Shown in pieces: positions 25,953-35,299 of a stretch of 64,000 nt of DNA; positions within the stretch are counted from its first letter, which is position 1; the number at the start of each line of letters is the position of its first letter. This stretch comes from Pseudomonadota bacterium (lineage in GTDB: Bacteria > Pseudomonadota > Alphaproteobacteria > Rhizobiales > Beijerinckiaceae). Both the position numbers and the translations under genes were made by a program. Where the stretch lies: assembly GCA_020161575.1 (NCBI GenBank), contig JAIUNR010000003.1:362588-426587 (forward strand), read 5' to 3'. The notes below the pieces were generated by a model, which worked only from the letters and a program-made list of their open reading frames with translations, was not told the DNA's origin and did not search any database.

Positions 25953-28898
25953 TCAGCTTTTACTTACTCTGCCGACCCTTGCCTCGAAGATTGTCCGAAC
26001 AGATTTCTGCATCGAGGACAGTTCCCGCGCGAGAAACGCGAAGTCGGGCATATTGAGGAGACCGGCCAGACGTTGCCGGAAAACCGGCCCCGCAGCGGCC
26101 TCGTCGAAGGGGCCGGAAATGCAAAGGCGCGTCGCCTGCATCAAGGCACTCTGAAGAGTCCAGGCGCTCACCAGGGTCTCCACCTCCGGCGGCGGGAGGA
26201 AGCCCAGGCGACCGGCTTCTTCAAGCGTGTCTCCGATCCCCAGCCCAAGCAGGGACGGGTGATCGACTCCATGAAGAAGCACCATCGCCTGCGCGATGAA
26301 TTCGCAATCAACCAACCCGCCCGGCCAATCCTTGACATCAAAAGGATCCTTACCGGGCTTTTCCGAAGCCATCAGGCCGCGCATATCTGCGATAGCGCTA
26401 AGAACAGCCTTCGATTTGCGTGGCTGGCGCAGGATTTCGGCGCTCGCCGCCTGCCATCGCAGAGCGAGGCCGGCATCGCCCGCCATCACGCGGGCACGCG
26501 AGAGCGCCATATGTTCCCAAGTCTCGGCCTCGGTGGACTGGTAATCCTTGAACCCTGCCAGCGAAGTGGCGACGGTTCCCTTACGCCCTGATGGTCGAAG
26601 CCGAAGATCGATCTCGTAAAGCGTTCCCGTGCGCATCGGCGCGGAAAGCGCAGAGACAAGGCGCTGCGTGAGCTTGGCGAAATATTCGGAGGGCATCAGC
26701 GCGCGCTTGCCGTCCGACAGCGCATCGGCAGGCGCATCATAGATCACGACGAGATCGAGGTCCGAGTTGGCGGTCATTTCCCGCGAACCGGCCTTGCCGT
26801 AGGCGACGAGGATCATTTCCGCCCCCTCGATCATGCCGAATGTCCGGGCGAATTCCTCACGCGTCCTGCTGAGCGCGATCTCGACAAAAGTCTCCGCGAT
26901 CGCGGTATGCGCCGCGCCCGCCTCGCTCAGCGGAAGGACGCGGGAGAGCACGCGCGTGCCGAGCAGGAAGCGCTCCGCGCGCGCCAGCTCACGCGCGCGA
27001 TCAAGGAAACTCTCGTAATCCTTCTCTCGCTCCAGGCGTGGGAGGATGCGCGCACGAGTTGCTTCGGCTCCCGTTCCGCGGGCAAAGTCAGGATCGACCA
27101 GCACATCGAGAACATGCGGATTATGGGCGACAATCTCGGAAAGACGCGGCGCGGTGCCGAGAATTTCCGCGAACAATCCGCGCAGGTTGCCGTTATTCTT
27201 GAGAATGGAAAAGAGTTCGATCGCCGCCGGCATCTTCACCAGCGCATTGTCGAAGGCGATCAGCGCACCGTCGGGGTCGGAGGAATTGCCGAAAGCTTCG
27301 AGCAGGCCCGGCACAAGCTCGGTGACAATCTCACGCGCGCGCGGCGTCGTGATCGCGGCACGGCGGCCGAAATGCCAACCTCGAACGGTTTCCGCCACCA
27401 TATCCGGGCGACGGAAGCCCAGACGCCGCAACGTGTTCAGTGTTTCAGGATCATCCTCGACGCCGGTAAAGACGAGGCTTCCGGCTTCGGAAGCCAGCCC
27501 CGGCACCGCCTCGAAAAGGCGGGCATAGTGCTGCTCCACAATCCGCATCTGATGGGTGAGGGCCTTGTCCAATCCGACGCGCGTAAAGCCCGCCAGGCGG
27601 GCCAGCGAGGCAAGATCCTCCTCGCTTTTCGGCAGCTTCTGGGTCTGCTCGTCATTGACCATCTGCACCCGGTGCTCGAGATCACGCAGAAAGCAGTAAG
27701 CCGTCGAAAGCTCCGAAGCCGCCTCGGACGTCACCCATCCTTCACGGGCGAGCTCGGCCAGCATGTCGAGGGTACGCGCGCCGCGCAGGCCAGGTCGCCG
27801 GCCGCCATAAACCAGCTGCTGTGTCTGGACGAAGAACTCCACCTCGCGGATACCACCGCGCCCGACCTTGAGATCATGCCCCGGCACCGTGATTTCGGCA
27901 TGGCCCTTTGTGGCGTAGATCTGACGCTTCATCGCATGGATATCGGCGATGGCCGCGTAATCGAAGTATTTGCGCCAGATGAAGGGATCGAGCTCCTTGA
28001 GAAAAGCATGCCCGGCAACGATATCCCCGGCGATGGGGCGCGCCTTGATCATCGCGGCACGTTCCCAGTTCTGCCCCACGGTCTCGTAATAGCCGAGAGC
28101 GGCATTGACCGGCATCGCGATGGGTGTCAGGCCGGGATCGGGTCGAAGGCGCAGATCAACGCGCTGGACATACCCGTCGCCCGTGCGCTCATTGATGAGT
28201 TTCGCGACATTCTTCACCAGCGCGATCGCCGTGCCCTGCGCATCCGCTGCCGAGGCCATGCCCGGTTGCTCGGGATCATAGAAAACCGTCAGGTCGATAT
28301 CCGAGGAGTAATTGAGTTCGCGCGCGCCATGCTTGCCCAGCGCGAGCACGAAAAGCCCGAGCTTTTCCTCAGGCCTCTCACGATCCGGCGGAGAAATCCG
28401 TCCCGCCCGGACGGCCTCGTTGAGCGCGAAACGCAAGGCCGCGCGCACGGCCGCATCCGCGAAATCCGAGAGCGCTTCGGTGACTTTCACCGTGTCATAC
28501 GCGCCGCCGAGATCAGCGAAGGCGATGAGCAAGGCGGCCTTTGCCTTGGCATGGCGAAGCTGGCGCATGGCTTGGGCCGCATCCTCCGCTTCGCCAACAC
28601 GAAGCGTCTGCGCAAGAAGATCGGCGAGCGATGTTTCCGGCGGCGTGGAAAGCAGCGGCGCGACATGCTCCGGCCAGCGCCGGATCAGCCGCCAAAGGTA
28701 GGGAGCGCCTTCCGCAATCCCCGCGAGCAGATCCCGTGCAGAAGGATGCGCTGCCAGCAGCGGCGCAAGAGCCGCCCCTTCTTCGTCGCGGGTGATGTCC
28801 TCCACGCGGGACAGCCCTTGCCTGCCGCATTTCGGCCTGGGCACGAGGCGTTCGATCAGGGGACGGGGCGGCGGGACGGCGGCATCATTCTCGGACAT
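25953..28898 (-). CDS. glnE: Bifunctional glutamine synthetase adenylyltransferase/deadenylylase
   Basis: 981-residue enzyme that switches glutamine synthetase off by adenylylation and on by removing AMP, under PII control. Both nucleotidyltransferase halves show their metal-binding motif: ELNYSSDIDLTVFYD near residue 200 (deadenylylase half) and MTANSDLDLVVIYD near residue 710 (adenylylase half). Other marks are VGRGGIREVEFFVQ and DLRLRPSGRKGTVATS. The start ATG at 28898 (MSENDAAVP) overlaps the end of the upstream kinase gene by 14 bases, so the regulator, the kinase and glnE are probably co-transcribed. Longer starts inside the kinase gene are not needed. Confidence 0.94.
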   Translation of the reverse strand: MSENDAAVPPPRPLIERLVPRPKCGRQGLSRVEDITRDEEGAALAPLLAAHPSARDLLAGIAEGAPYLWRLIRRWPEHVAPLLSTPPETSLADLLAQTLRVGEAEDAAQAMRQLRHAKAKAALLIAFADLGGAYDTVKVTEALSDFADAAVRAALRFALNEAVRAGRISPPDRERPEEKLGLFVLALGKHGARELNYSSDIDLTVFYDPEQPGMASAADAQGTAIALVKNVAKLINERTGDGYVQRVDLRLRPDPGLTPIAMPVNAALGYYETVGQNWERAAMIKARPIAGDIVAGHAFLKELDPFIWRKYFDYAAIADIHAMKRQIYATKGHAEITVPGHDLKVGRGGIREVEFFVQTQQLVYGGRRPGLRGARTLDMLAELAREGWVTSEAASELSTAYCFLRDLEHRVQMVNDEQTQKLPKSEEDLASLARLAGFTRVGLDKALTHQMRIVEQHYARLFEAVPGLASEAGSLVFTGVEDDPETLNTLRRLGFRRPDMVAETVRGWHFGRRAAITTPRAREIVTELVPGLLEAFGNSSDPDGALIAFDNALVKMPAAIELFSILKNNGNLRGLFAEILGTAPRLSEIVAHNPHVLDVLVDPDFARGTGAEATRARILPRLEREKDYESFLDRARELARAERFLLGTRVLSRVLPLSEAGAAHTAIAETFVEIALSRTREEFARTFGMIEGAEMILVAYGKAGSREMTANSDLDLVVIYDAPADALSDGKRALMPSEYFAKLTQRLVSALSAPMRTGTLYEIDLRLRPSGRKGTVATSLAGFKDYQSTEAETWEHMALSRARVMAGDAGLALRWQAASAEILRQPRKSKAVLSAIADMRGLMASEKPGKDPFDVKDWPGGLVDCEFIAQAMVLLHGVDHPSLLGLGIGDTLEEAGRLGFLPPPEVETLVSAWTLQSALMQATRLCISGPFDEAAAGPVFRQRLAGLLNMPDFAFLARELSSMQKSVRTIFEARVGRVSKS

Positions 28899-30330
28899 CG
28901 CGCGGATCATCGACCAGCGCGGCAGGCAAGACAAGTACTGCACGCAGCCCCGGTGCGTTATCCTCAAGACGCAAGGCGCCACCCATCATCCGCGCAACCG
29001 CCGCCACCAGCGAGAGGCCAAGCCCGAAACCCGGCTTGGCGCGGCTCGGATCAAGCCGCACGAAACGTTCGAGTACGCGCTGGCGCTCGGATTCAGGAAT
29101 CCCGTCCCCTTGATCGGCCACCGCGATCTCGATCCTATCGCCTGCGGCGTGCGCGGAAAGGACGATCCGCCCGGCGGCGCCCGAAGCCGGCTTGCCGTAT
29201 TTCAGGGCATTGTCGATGAGATTGGAAAGCGCTCGCCCGAGCAATTCGCGATTGGCAGCCACCCTGAGATCGGCTGGAATTTCGGTCTCGATCACCGCCC
29301 CAGCCTCTTCCGCGAGCGGCTCATAAAGCTCGGCAATGCCCGAAACGGCTTCCCGCACATCGAGCGATTGCGTTGCAAGAGTAAGATTTCCAGCTTCGGC
29401 ACGGGAGATCATCAGCAGGGCATCGAAGATGCGGATAAGCTGGTCCGCCTCGTCTATGGCTTTCTCAAGCCCCTCGCGGCTTTCCTCAAGCGTGCTCGCC
29501 TTGCGCAACGACTCCTCCACCCCATTGCGCATGCGCGTGAGGGGCGTGCGCAGGTCATGCGCTACATTGTCGGAGAGTTCTCTTAAACCCGCCATCAACC
29601 CGCCGATACGGTCGAGCATCTGGTTGAGATGGACGGCAAGGCGGTCGAATTCATCGTTATTGTCGGAAACCGGCAAGCGTTCGGATAGATTGCCTTCCAT
29701 GATCCGCCCGCTCGAAAGCGCGATCGCATCGAGGCGGCCAAGTACGCGCCGCGTTACGAACCATGCACCGAACGCGCCCAGGGCGAGCACCATCAGAAGC
29801 GACCAACCGCGTGCCCGCCGCACCGATTCGCGCAGAACGGCGCGTTCCTCAAGATCTCGCCCGACGATGAGGCGGTGCCCGCTATCGAGCACAAAAACAC
29901 GGATCTTCGCGAGACGGCGGGCCTCTTCATTCTCGTCCGGTCGACTATAGACGAGTTCGGTCCAACCGGGACGGAGGGAGAGCACAGGCGCCCGCAACAC
30001 CGCGTTTCCAGTCACGGCATCGCCCTTCTGATCGACAAGAAGGTACAGAAAAGAGCCTGATTGCCGGCTTCGGCGCTCGATTATATTCACGAGCCGACGC
30101 TGCCCGCCGATCCGGCTCTGCTCGGCCAGCGCGTTGATCTCGGTATTGATGGTCTCCGTGATCTGGGCATCAAGCAGGCGCCGCGTATTCCAGGCAAGAT
30201 AGCCGAGCACGAATATCGCGAAAGCGACGAAAATCAGCAGATATACTGCGGAAAGCCGAAACGCCGTGGTTCGGTAGAGGCGCAATACCGCTTCGCGGAA
30301 CCCGTCTTTTTCGCGCGCGCTACTTGCCAT
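28885..30330 (-). CDS. Two-component sensor histidine kinase
   Basis: 481 residues with TM1 near 22-48 (AVYLLIFVAFAIFVLGYLAW), a periplasmic sensor of about 110 residues, TM2 near 176-195, HAMP (RVLGRLDAIALSSGRIMEG), HisKA with His in NVAHDLRTPLTRMR and a complete HATPase (SNLIDNALKYGKP, VADQGDGIPESE, FGLGLSLVAAVARMMGG). The start overlaps the cognate regulator gene by 11 bases, which indicates translational coupling. It lies just upstream of glnE. The signal is unknown. Confidence 0.92.
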   Translation of the reverse strand: MASSAREKDGFREAVLRLYRTTAFRLSAVYLLIFVAFAIFVLGYLAWNTRRLLDAQITETINTEINALAEQSRIGGQRRLVNIIERRSRQSGSFLYLLVDQKGDAVTGNAVLRAPVLSLRPGWTELVYSRPDENEEARRLAKIRVFVLDSGHRLIVGRDLEERAVLRESVRRARGWSLLMVLALGAFGAWFVTRRVLGRLDAIALSSGRIMEGNLSERLPVSDNNDEFDRLAVHLNQMLDRIGGLMAGLRELSDNVAHDLRTPLTRMRNGVEESLRKASTLEESREGLEKAIDEADQLIRIFDALLMISRAEAGNLTLATQSLDVREAVSGIAELYEPLAEEAGAVIETEIPADLRVAANRELLGRALSNLIDNALKYGKPASGAAGRIVLSAHAAGDRIEIAVADQGDGIPESERQRVLERFVRLDPSRAKPGFGLGLSLVAAVARMMGGALRLEDNAPGLRAVLVLPAALVDDPRDVRE

Positions 30331-31000
30331 TGTCGCGGATCATGTAACCCGCGCCACGCACGGTATGAAGCAATTGGGCGCCGGATTTGCGGTCGATCTT
30401 GCCACGCAGCCGGGAGACATGCACGTCGATAACGTTCGTCTGCGGGTCGAAATGATAATCCCAGACGTTTTCCAGCAGCATGGTGCGCGTCACCACCTGC
30501 CCGGCATGCCGCATGAGGTATTCGAGCAGGCGGAATTCGCGCGGCTGAAGCAGGATCTCCTCGCCGCCCCGCGTCACACGGTGGGCGAGACGATCAAGTT
30601 CTAGATCGGCGACGCGGTAGGATAGCTGCGCGCTTTGCGGGTTCTGGCGCCGTGCCAGTGCTTCGACTCGTGCCAGACATTCGGTGAAGGCATAGGGTTT
30701 GGTGAGGTAATCGTCGCCGCCTGCGCGCAGGCCCAGCACCCGATCATCCACTTGTCCCAGCGCCGAGAGAATGAGAACCGGTGTCGTCCGCTTCTCCGCG
30801 CGCAGCGCCATGATCAGCGAGAGGCCATCCCGCCGGGGCAGCATACGATCGACGATCAACACATCATACTGGCCGGATAGCGCCATTTCGAGCCCGGCTT
30901 CGCCGTCTGCCGCCAAATCCGCGACATGGCCGGATTCGCCGAGCGCCCGCTGGAGATAGCGTCCCGCTTCATCATCATCTTCGACAACAAGGATTTTCAT
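30320..31000 (-). CDS. OmpR-family response regulator
   Basis: 226-residue transcription factor with receiver (acidic pair in VVEDDDEAG, phosphoacceptor Asp in DVLIVDRMLPRRDG, Lys in DDYLTKPYAF) and a winged-helix DNA-binding domain (REFRLLEYLMRHAGQVVTR, NVIDVHVSRLRGKID). The start at 31000 (MKILVVEDD) is the normal family start; upstream in-frame residues are not conserved in character. It is the partner of the kinase encoded directly downstream. Confidence 0.93.
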   Translation of the reverse strand: MKILVVEDDDEAGRYLQRALGESGHVADLAADGEAGLEMALSGQYDVLIVDRMLPRRDGLSLIMALRAEKRTTPVLILSALGQVDDRVLGLRAGGDDYLTKPYAFTECLARVEALARRQNPQSAQLSYRVADLELDRLAHRVTRGGEEILLQPREFRLLEYLMRHAGQVVTRTMLLENVWDYHFDPQTNVIDVHVSRLRGKIDRKSGAQLLHTVRGAGYMIRDNGK

Positions 31001-31194
31001 GGGGCCCGCCATTCGCATCCGCTTGAGAACGCCAGCCAGGATGCCGGGCGCCAAGCGCCGAGGCGATCTCGCGGCCATTCCCCGGAGCGGGGGCGACGGA
31101 TTAACCGGGGAGCCGACCGCGAGATCTGCATCCTTCGTAGAAAACGGCGTGTATCGCGAACCTGTCCGAAAGATGACATTTTCGTAACCCGGAC

Positions 31195-31689
31195 TCAGCC
31201 GGCCTTGTCCCGCGCGGCGAGCAGCGCCTCGATGCGGTCATGCTCTTCCTCGCTCAGCTCCAGGGGCGCTTCGTTTTCAGCAGAAGGATCGGGCGCATCT
31301 TCCGGCTGTTGCCGGCTGAACAACCGCGACGCGGCAAAAAGCCCGATCATCAACGCGCCGATCGGCAGACCCCAGAGCAGGAGGGTTGCGGAAGAAAACG
31401 GCGGTTTCAGAAGTACGAACTCACCGTAACGCGAAACGAGGAAGGCCCGGATCATCGCGTCATCGTCGCCGGCCTTGATACGCTCCCGGACAAGGCGGCG
31501 CAGGTCGCCGGCCAAAGCCGCATCGGAATCGTCGATGGATTGGTTCTGGCAGACGAGGCATCGCAATTCAGCCGAAAGGCGCCGGGCGCGTGCTTCCTGG
31601 GCAGGATCGGGTAATTGCTCGCCCGGCTGCACGGAAAATACGGGCGTTGCTGCCACAACCATCGCGAACAAGATCAAAGCCCGGATCAT
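31195..31689 (-). CDS. ccmH: Cytochrome c maturation protein CcmH
   Basis: 164 residues with a signal helix, the thiol motif LRCLVCQNQSIDDSD (LRCxxCQ, needed to reduce apocytochrome c cysteines), and one C-terminal membrane helix (ATLLLWGLPIGALMIGLFAAS) followed by an acidic tail. It is the last gene of the ccmI-E-F-H operon, starting 3 bases after the CcmF stop. It acts at the periplasmic face with CcmF and CcmI in haem ligation. Confidence 0.95.
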   Translation of the reverse strand: MIRALILFAMVVAATPVFSVQPGEQLPDPAQEARARRLSAELRCLVCQNQSIDDSDAALAGDLRRLVRERIKAGDDDAMIRAFLVSRYGEFVLLKPPFSSATLLLWGLPIGALMIGLFAASRLFSRQQPEDAPDPSAENEAPLELSEEEHDRIEALLAARDKAG

Positions 31690-31692
31690 GAG

Positions 31693-33666
31693 CTATTCCG
31701 CCGGTTGAGGGGTGGAAGCGCGAATCCGCCGATGCGGCGCGCCGACGCGGATCCGTCGATCGGATAGCGACAGCAGTCCGGCAAGGGACATCAGAAGGGG
31801 CCCCAGCCAGATCAACAGCACGAAAGGCTTGTCATAGGCGCGCAGGTCTGCCCGCCCTCCTTCCGACGTTTCACCAATCGCCAGATAGATTTCGCTCAGG
31901 CCGTATCGATGGCGCGCCACTTCCGATGTTGGCATCTGCCGCCCCGTGTAAACGCGCTTGGAAGGCTTCAGCTCCGCGATCGGCCCAGCGCCGTCACGCA
32001 GTGAGAAGCGCGCAACGATCGAGTGATAATTGGGCCCGCTTTCCGGCCCGATCGCCTCAAGCGTCAGGGAATAAGCGCCGAGGCTGGTCGTCTCGCCCGG
32101 CTTCATCGAGATGATTTTCTCGGTCTCGAACGCCGTCGCGGCGATGCCGATCACCATCAGGCCGACCCCCGCATGGGCCAGCGTCATCGCAACGAGCGAG
32201 CGGGGAATGCCGAAAAGGCGGTTGAGGATTTGCGCGTTTCCACCGCGCAGGGCCCGGTCGAGAAGATCGTCGAGCGCTCCCAGCACCAGATACAGGCCGA
32301 GCGCAATCCCCAGCAACGCGACGACAGGGCCGCCCCTCAAGGAGTAGACGAGCAGCGCGGCTCCCATCAGCCCTGCAATGGCACTCACCCAGAGGCGCGA
32401 AAGCGCGCCGGCGAGATCCCCGCGTTTCCAGGCGAGTTTCTGTCCGATCGGGATTGCAAGGAACAAAGGCACCATCAGCGGCACCACCGTGAGATTGAAG
32501 AACGGCGCGCCAACGGAAATCTTCGCGCCGGTCAAGGCCTCCAGCAGCAGCGGGTAGAGCGTGCCGGTGAGCACGGCAAGCGTCGCCACCGAGAGAAACA
32601 GGTTGTTGAAGACAAGCGCGCCCTCCCGGCTGATGGGTGCGAAAAGTGCGCCGCTCTCCATCGCGCCCGCCCGCGCCGCGAAAAGCGCGAAGGAGCCCCC
32701 GATGAAGACGATCAGGATCATGAGAATGAAAAGGCCCCGTTCGGGATCAACCGCGAAAGCATGAACCGATGTCAGCACGCCGGAGCGCACGAGGAACGTC
32801 CCCAGGAGCGAGAGCGAGAAGGTGAGGATCGCGAGAAGGATCGTCCAGGTCTTGAGCGCCGCGCGCTTTTCCATGACGATGGCGGAATGGAGCAGCGCCG
32901 TGCCGGTCAGCCACGGCATCAGCGACGCATTCTCGACCGGATCCCAGAACCAGAAACCGCCCCAGCCAAGCTCGTAATAAGCCCAGTAGGAGCCCATCGC
33001 GATGCCCAGCGTCAACGCGATCCATGCGACGAGCGTCCAGGGGCGGACCATGCGCGCGAAAGCCGCGTCAACGCGGCCGAGCAGAAGCCCCGCAATCGCG
33101 AAGGAAAAGACGATCGAGAATCCGACATAGCCCAGATAGAGCAGGGGCGGGTGGATCGCGAGGCCAGGGTCCTGAAGGACGGGGTTGAGATCCCGCCCTT
33201 CGAAAGGCGGCTCCGACATCCGCACGAACGGGTTGGAGGTGAAGATCAGGAAGGCGATGAAAGCCGCCGCGATCATCGCCTGCACCGCGAGCGTCGCGCC
33301 CAGCACATCCTCGGCGAGATTGCGCGAGAATACCGCCACCGCGGCACCGAACAGCGCCAGGATCAGCACCCAGAGCAGCATCGAGCCTTCGTGGTTGCCC
33401 CACACGCCGCTCCACTTGTAGAGCAGCGGTTTAAGCGAATGCGAATTCTGAAACACGTTCGCGACCGAGAAATCGCTGCCGAGATAGGCGTATGTGAGGG
33501 CCGCGAAAGCCAATGCCACCAGCAGGAACTGGGCAATCGCCGCGCGCGAGGCGAGGCGCGCCAGCACGGCATCCCCCCTCAACGCTCCCCAAAGCGGAAC
33601 GCTGGCCTGAAAAAGCGAGACGGCGAAAGCAAGAACAAGCGCGAAATGCCCGGCCTCGACGATCAT
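31693..33666 (-). CDS. ccmF: Cytochrome c haem lyase subunit CcmF
   Basis: 657-residue polytopic membrane protein. The tryptophan-rich haem-handling motif is WGGFWFWDPVENASLMPWL, preceded by WGNHEGSMLLWVL; conserved histidines serve as haem ligands in the family. It transfers haem from CcmE to apocytochromes c. The start at 33666 overlaps the CcmE stop as ATGA; an earlier in-frame codon lies inside ccmE and is rejected. Confidence 0.95.
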   Translation of the reverse strand: MIVEAGHFALVLAFAVSLFQASVPLWGALRGDAVLARLASRAAIAQFLLVALAFAALTYAYLGSDFSVANVFQNSHSLKPLLYKWSGVWGNHEGSMLLWVLILALFGAAVAVFSRNLAEDVLGATLAVQAMIAAAFIAFLIFTSNPFVRMSEPPFEGRDLNPVLQDPGLAIHPPLLYLGYVGFSIVFSFAIAGLLLGRVDAAFARMVRPWTLVAWIALTLGIAMGSYWAYYELGWGGFWFWDPVENASLMPWLTGTALLHSAIVMEKRAALKTWTILLAILTFSLSLLGTFLVRSGVLTSVHAFAVDPERGLFILMILIVFIGGSFALFAARAGAMESGALFAPISREGALVFNNLFLSVATLAVLTGTLYPLLLEALTGAKISVGAPFFNLTVVPLMVPLFLAIPIGQKLAWKRGDLAGALSRLWVSAIAGLMGAALLVYSLRGGPVVALLGIALGLYLVLGALDDLLDRALRGGNAQILNRLFGIPRSLVAMTLAHAGVGLMVIGIAATAFETEKIISMKPGETTSLGAYSLTLEAIGPESGPNYHSIVARFSLRDGAGPIAELKPSKRVYTGRQMPTSEVARHRYGLSEIYLAIGETSEGGRADLRAYDKPFVLLIWLGPLLMSLAGLLSLSDRRIRVGAPHRRIRASTPQPAE

Positions 33667-34112
33667 GGCTTGCTCCCCTTCTCGTCGCGCCAATGTCCCT
33701 GTTGCTTCAAGGCATCGGAAACCTCACGGGGCATGTAATTCTCGTCGTGCTTGGCGAGCACGTTGGTCGCAGAAAAAAGGCCGCCGGCATCGAGGCGCCC
33801 TTCGGTGACAACCCCCTGCCCTTCCCGGAACAGATCGGGGAGCAGGCCGCGATAGACCACTTTCACCACCTGCGCGCCATCGGTGACGGCGAAGTGCACC
33901 ACCTGCCCCTCCTCGCGCGTGATGCTGCCGGGCTGGACAAGACCGCCGAGGCGGAAGAACTCCCCTGTCTTCGCTTTCCCAGCAACGACATCGCTCGGCG
34001 AGCGGAAGAAGGCGATCTGCCCGCTCAGGGCGAACAGGATGAGCCCGGTCGCGGCAAAGAGGACCAGCCCGATCGCACCGATCACGGCGAGGCGCTTCTG
34101 TTTGCGCGTCAT
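33663..34112 (-). CDS. ccmE: Haem chaperone CcmE
   Basis: 149 residues with a single N-terminal membrane anchor (RLAVIGAIGLVLFAATGLIL) and a periplasmic beta-barrel. The covalent haem-binding His is in LAKHDENYMPREV. It carries haem from CcmC/D to CcmF. The gene starts 17 bases after ccmI and overlaps ccmF. Confidence 0.95.
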   Translation of the reverse strand: MTRKQKRLAVIGAIGLVLFAATGLILFALSGQIAFFRSPSDVVAGKAKTGEFFRLGGLVQPGSITREEGQVVHFAVTDGAQVVKVVYRGLLPDLFREGQGVVTEGRLDAGGLFSATNVLAKHDENYMPREVSDALKQQGHWRDEKGSKP

Positions 34113-34129
34113 GCTCTCTCACATCCCCT

Positions 34130-35230
34130 TCATGGCTGCGGCAATGTTGATATCTGGCCGGCCAGCGCATCCAGCATTGTAGCGGCTCCGCCTTCCTTGG
34201 CCAATGCGATACGGGCGCGCGCCAGCGCCGCCTCGGCCGCCGCACGTTCCTTGAGAACAATACGCGCCTGCACGAGCCTTCCCCATTCCTCGACACTGCC
34301 GCCTTGTTCGTAAAGCCGCGCCTGAAGCGCATCGACCATCCCCCGGATGGCGGCCAGACGCTCTGCCTCCGGCAATGCGGCAATCGACCGCGCCGGATCG
34401 GCGGATGATTCCGCCGCGAGCCGCTCGATTTCCGCTCCGACGCGCATCCGTGATGGCCCTTCGGGGAGCGCGGCATGGAGCTGACGAAGATCCGCCAGCG
34501 CGCCGGCGGCATCGCCATCCTGTTCGCGGGCAAGGGCGAGGTAGAAGCGGGCCTTTGCCATGCCCTGATCAAGCGTCACAGCCCGTTCGAAAGCCTTGCG
34601 GGCTTCATCGTTCACGACGCCGTTTCCCATCGCTACGAGGCTTTCACCGAGATCGGCGAGCAGGCCGGAATCGTCTCCCTTAAGCTCGACAAGGCGGCGA
34701 TAGGCGCGCGCGGCATCCTCGAAACGTCCGGCCTTCATGTAAACGGGCGCGACGACCTCGAAACCGCGCGCATCATTGGGGTTCTTTGCCAGATGCCGCT
34801 CAATCTGCTGAAGCGCCGCGGCGATATCGAGATTCTGGGGAGCGGGAACAGGCCGCGACGCCAGCGGCAAGTCTTTGCGTCCGGCTTCCCCCAGTTTGAG
34901 GTAGAGCGGAACCGCGAGCATCGGCACGCCGATCAGCGCCACGATCGCCGCCAGCTTCCGGCGGCGAAGGGCGGCAGAAAGATCATCACCTTCCTTCTGG
35001 TGTTTCTCGGCCTGAAGCAGGGCGCGCCCCAGCTCGGCCATCGCACCGGAATGGTCGCGCGCATCAATCTCGCGAGCCGCCAGCTGTCGGTCGAGCTCGA
35101 GCTTGCGTGCCTCATAATGAGAAAGCGCCTTGTCCAGCGCGCGCGTTCCGGGTCGACGTGCCATAAGCGGCCACAGAATGACCACCACCGCGCTAAGGAC
35201 AAGCACAAGAGCCGCAAGCCAGAAAACCAT
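34130..35230 (-). CDS. ccmI: Cytochrome c maturation TPR protein CcmI (CycH)
   Basis: 366 residues. Two N-terminal membrane helices (WLAALVLVLSAVVVILWPL and LAAIVALIGVPMLAVPLYL) are separated by a charged cytoplasmic loop, followed by a periplasmic TPR domain (DARGFEVVAPVYMKAGRFEDA, RKAFERAVTLDQGMAKARFY). It holds apocytochrome c for haem attachment. It is the first gene of the operon; the kinase gene ends 69 bases upstream. Confidence 0.92.
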   Translation of the reverse strand: MVFWLAALVLVLSAVVVILWPLMARRPGTRALDKALSHYEARKLELDRQLAAREIDARDHSGAMAELGRALLQAEKHQKEGDDLSAALRRRKLAAIVALIGVPMLAVPLYLKLGEAGRKDLPLASRPVPAPQNLDIAAALQQIERHLAKNPNDARGFEVVAPVYMKAGRFEDAARAYRRLVELKGDDSGLLADLGESLVAMGNGVVNDEARKAFERAVTLDQGMAKARFYLALAREQDGDAAGALADLRQLHAALPEGPSRMRVGAEIERLAAESSADPARSIAALPEAERLAAIRGMVDALQARLYEQGGSVEEWGRLVQARIVLKERAAAEAALARARIALAKEGGAATMLDALAGQISTLPQP

Positions 35231-35299
35231 GCCGCCCGAATAGGGTATCGGTCAGGGGGAAGCAAATGAAATCCGGGTGATTTCCTCTTTCCCGGATGC

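Noticed and set aside
26907-29219. Plus-strand 770-codon frame opposite glnE and the kinase gene
   Set aside because: Low-complexity composition and complete overlap with two genes carrying clear catalytic motifs.
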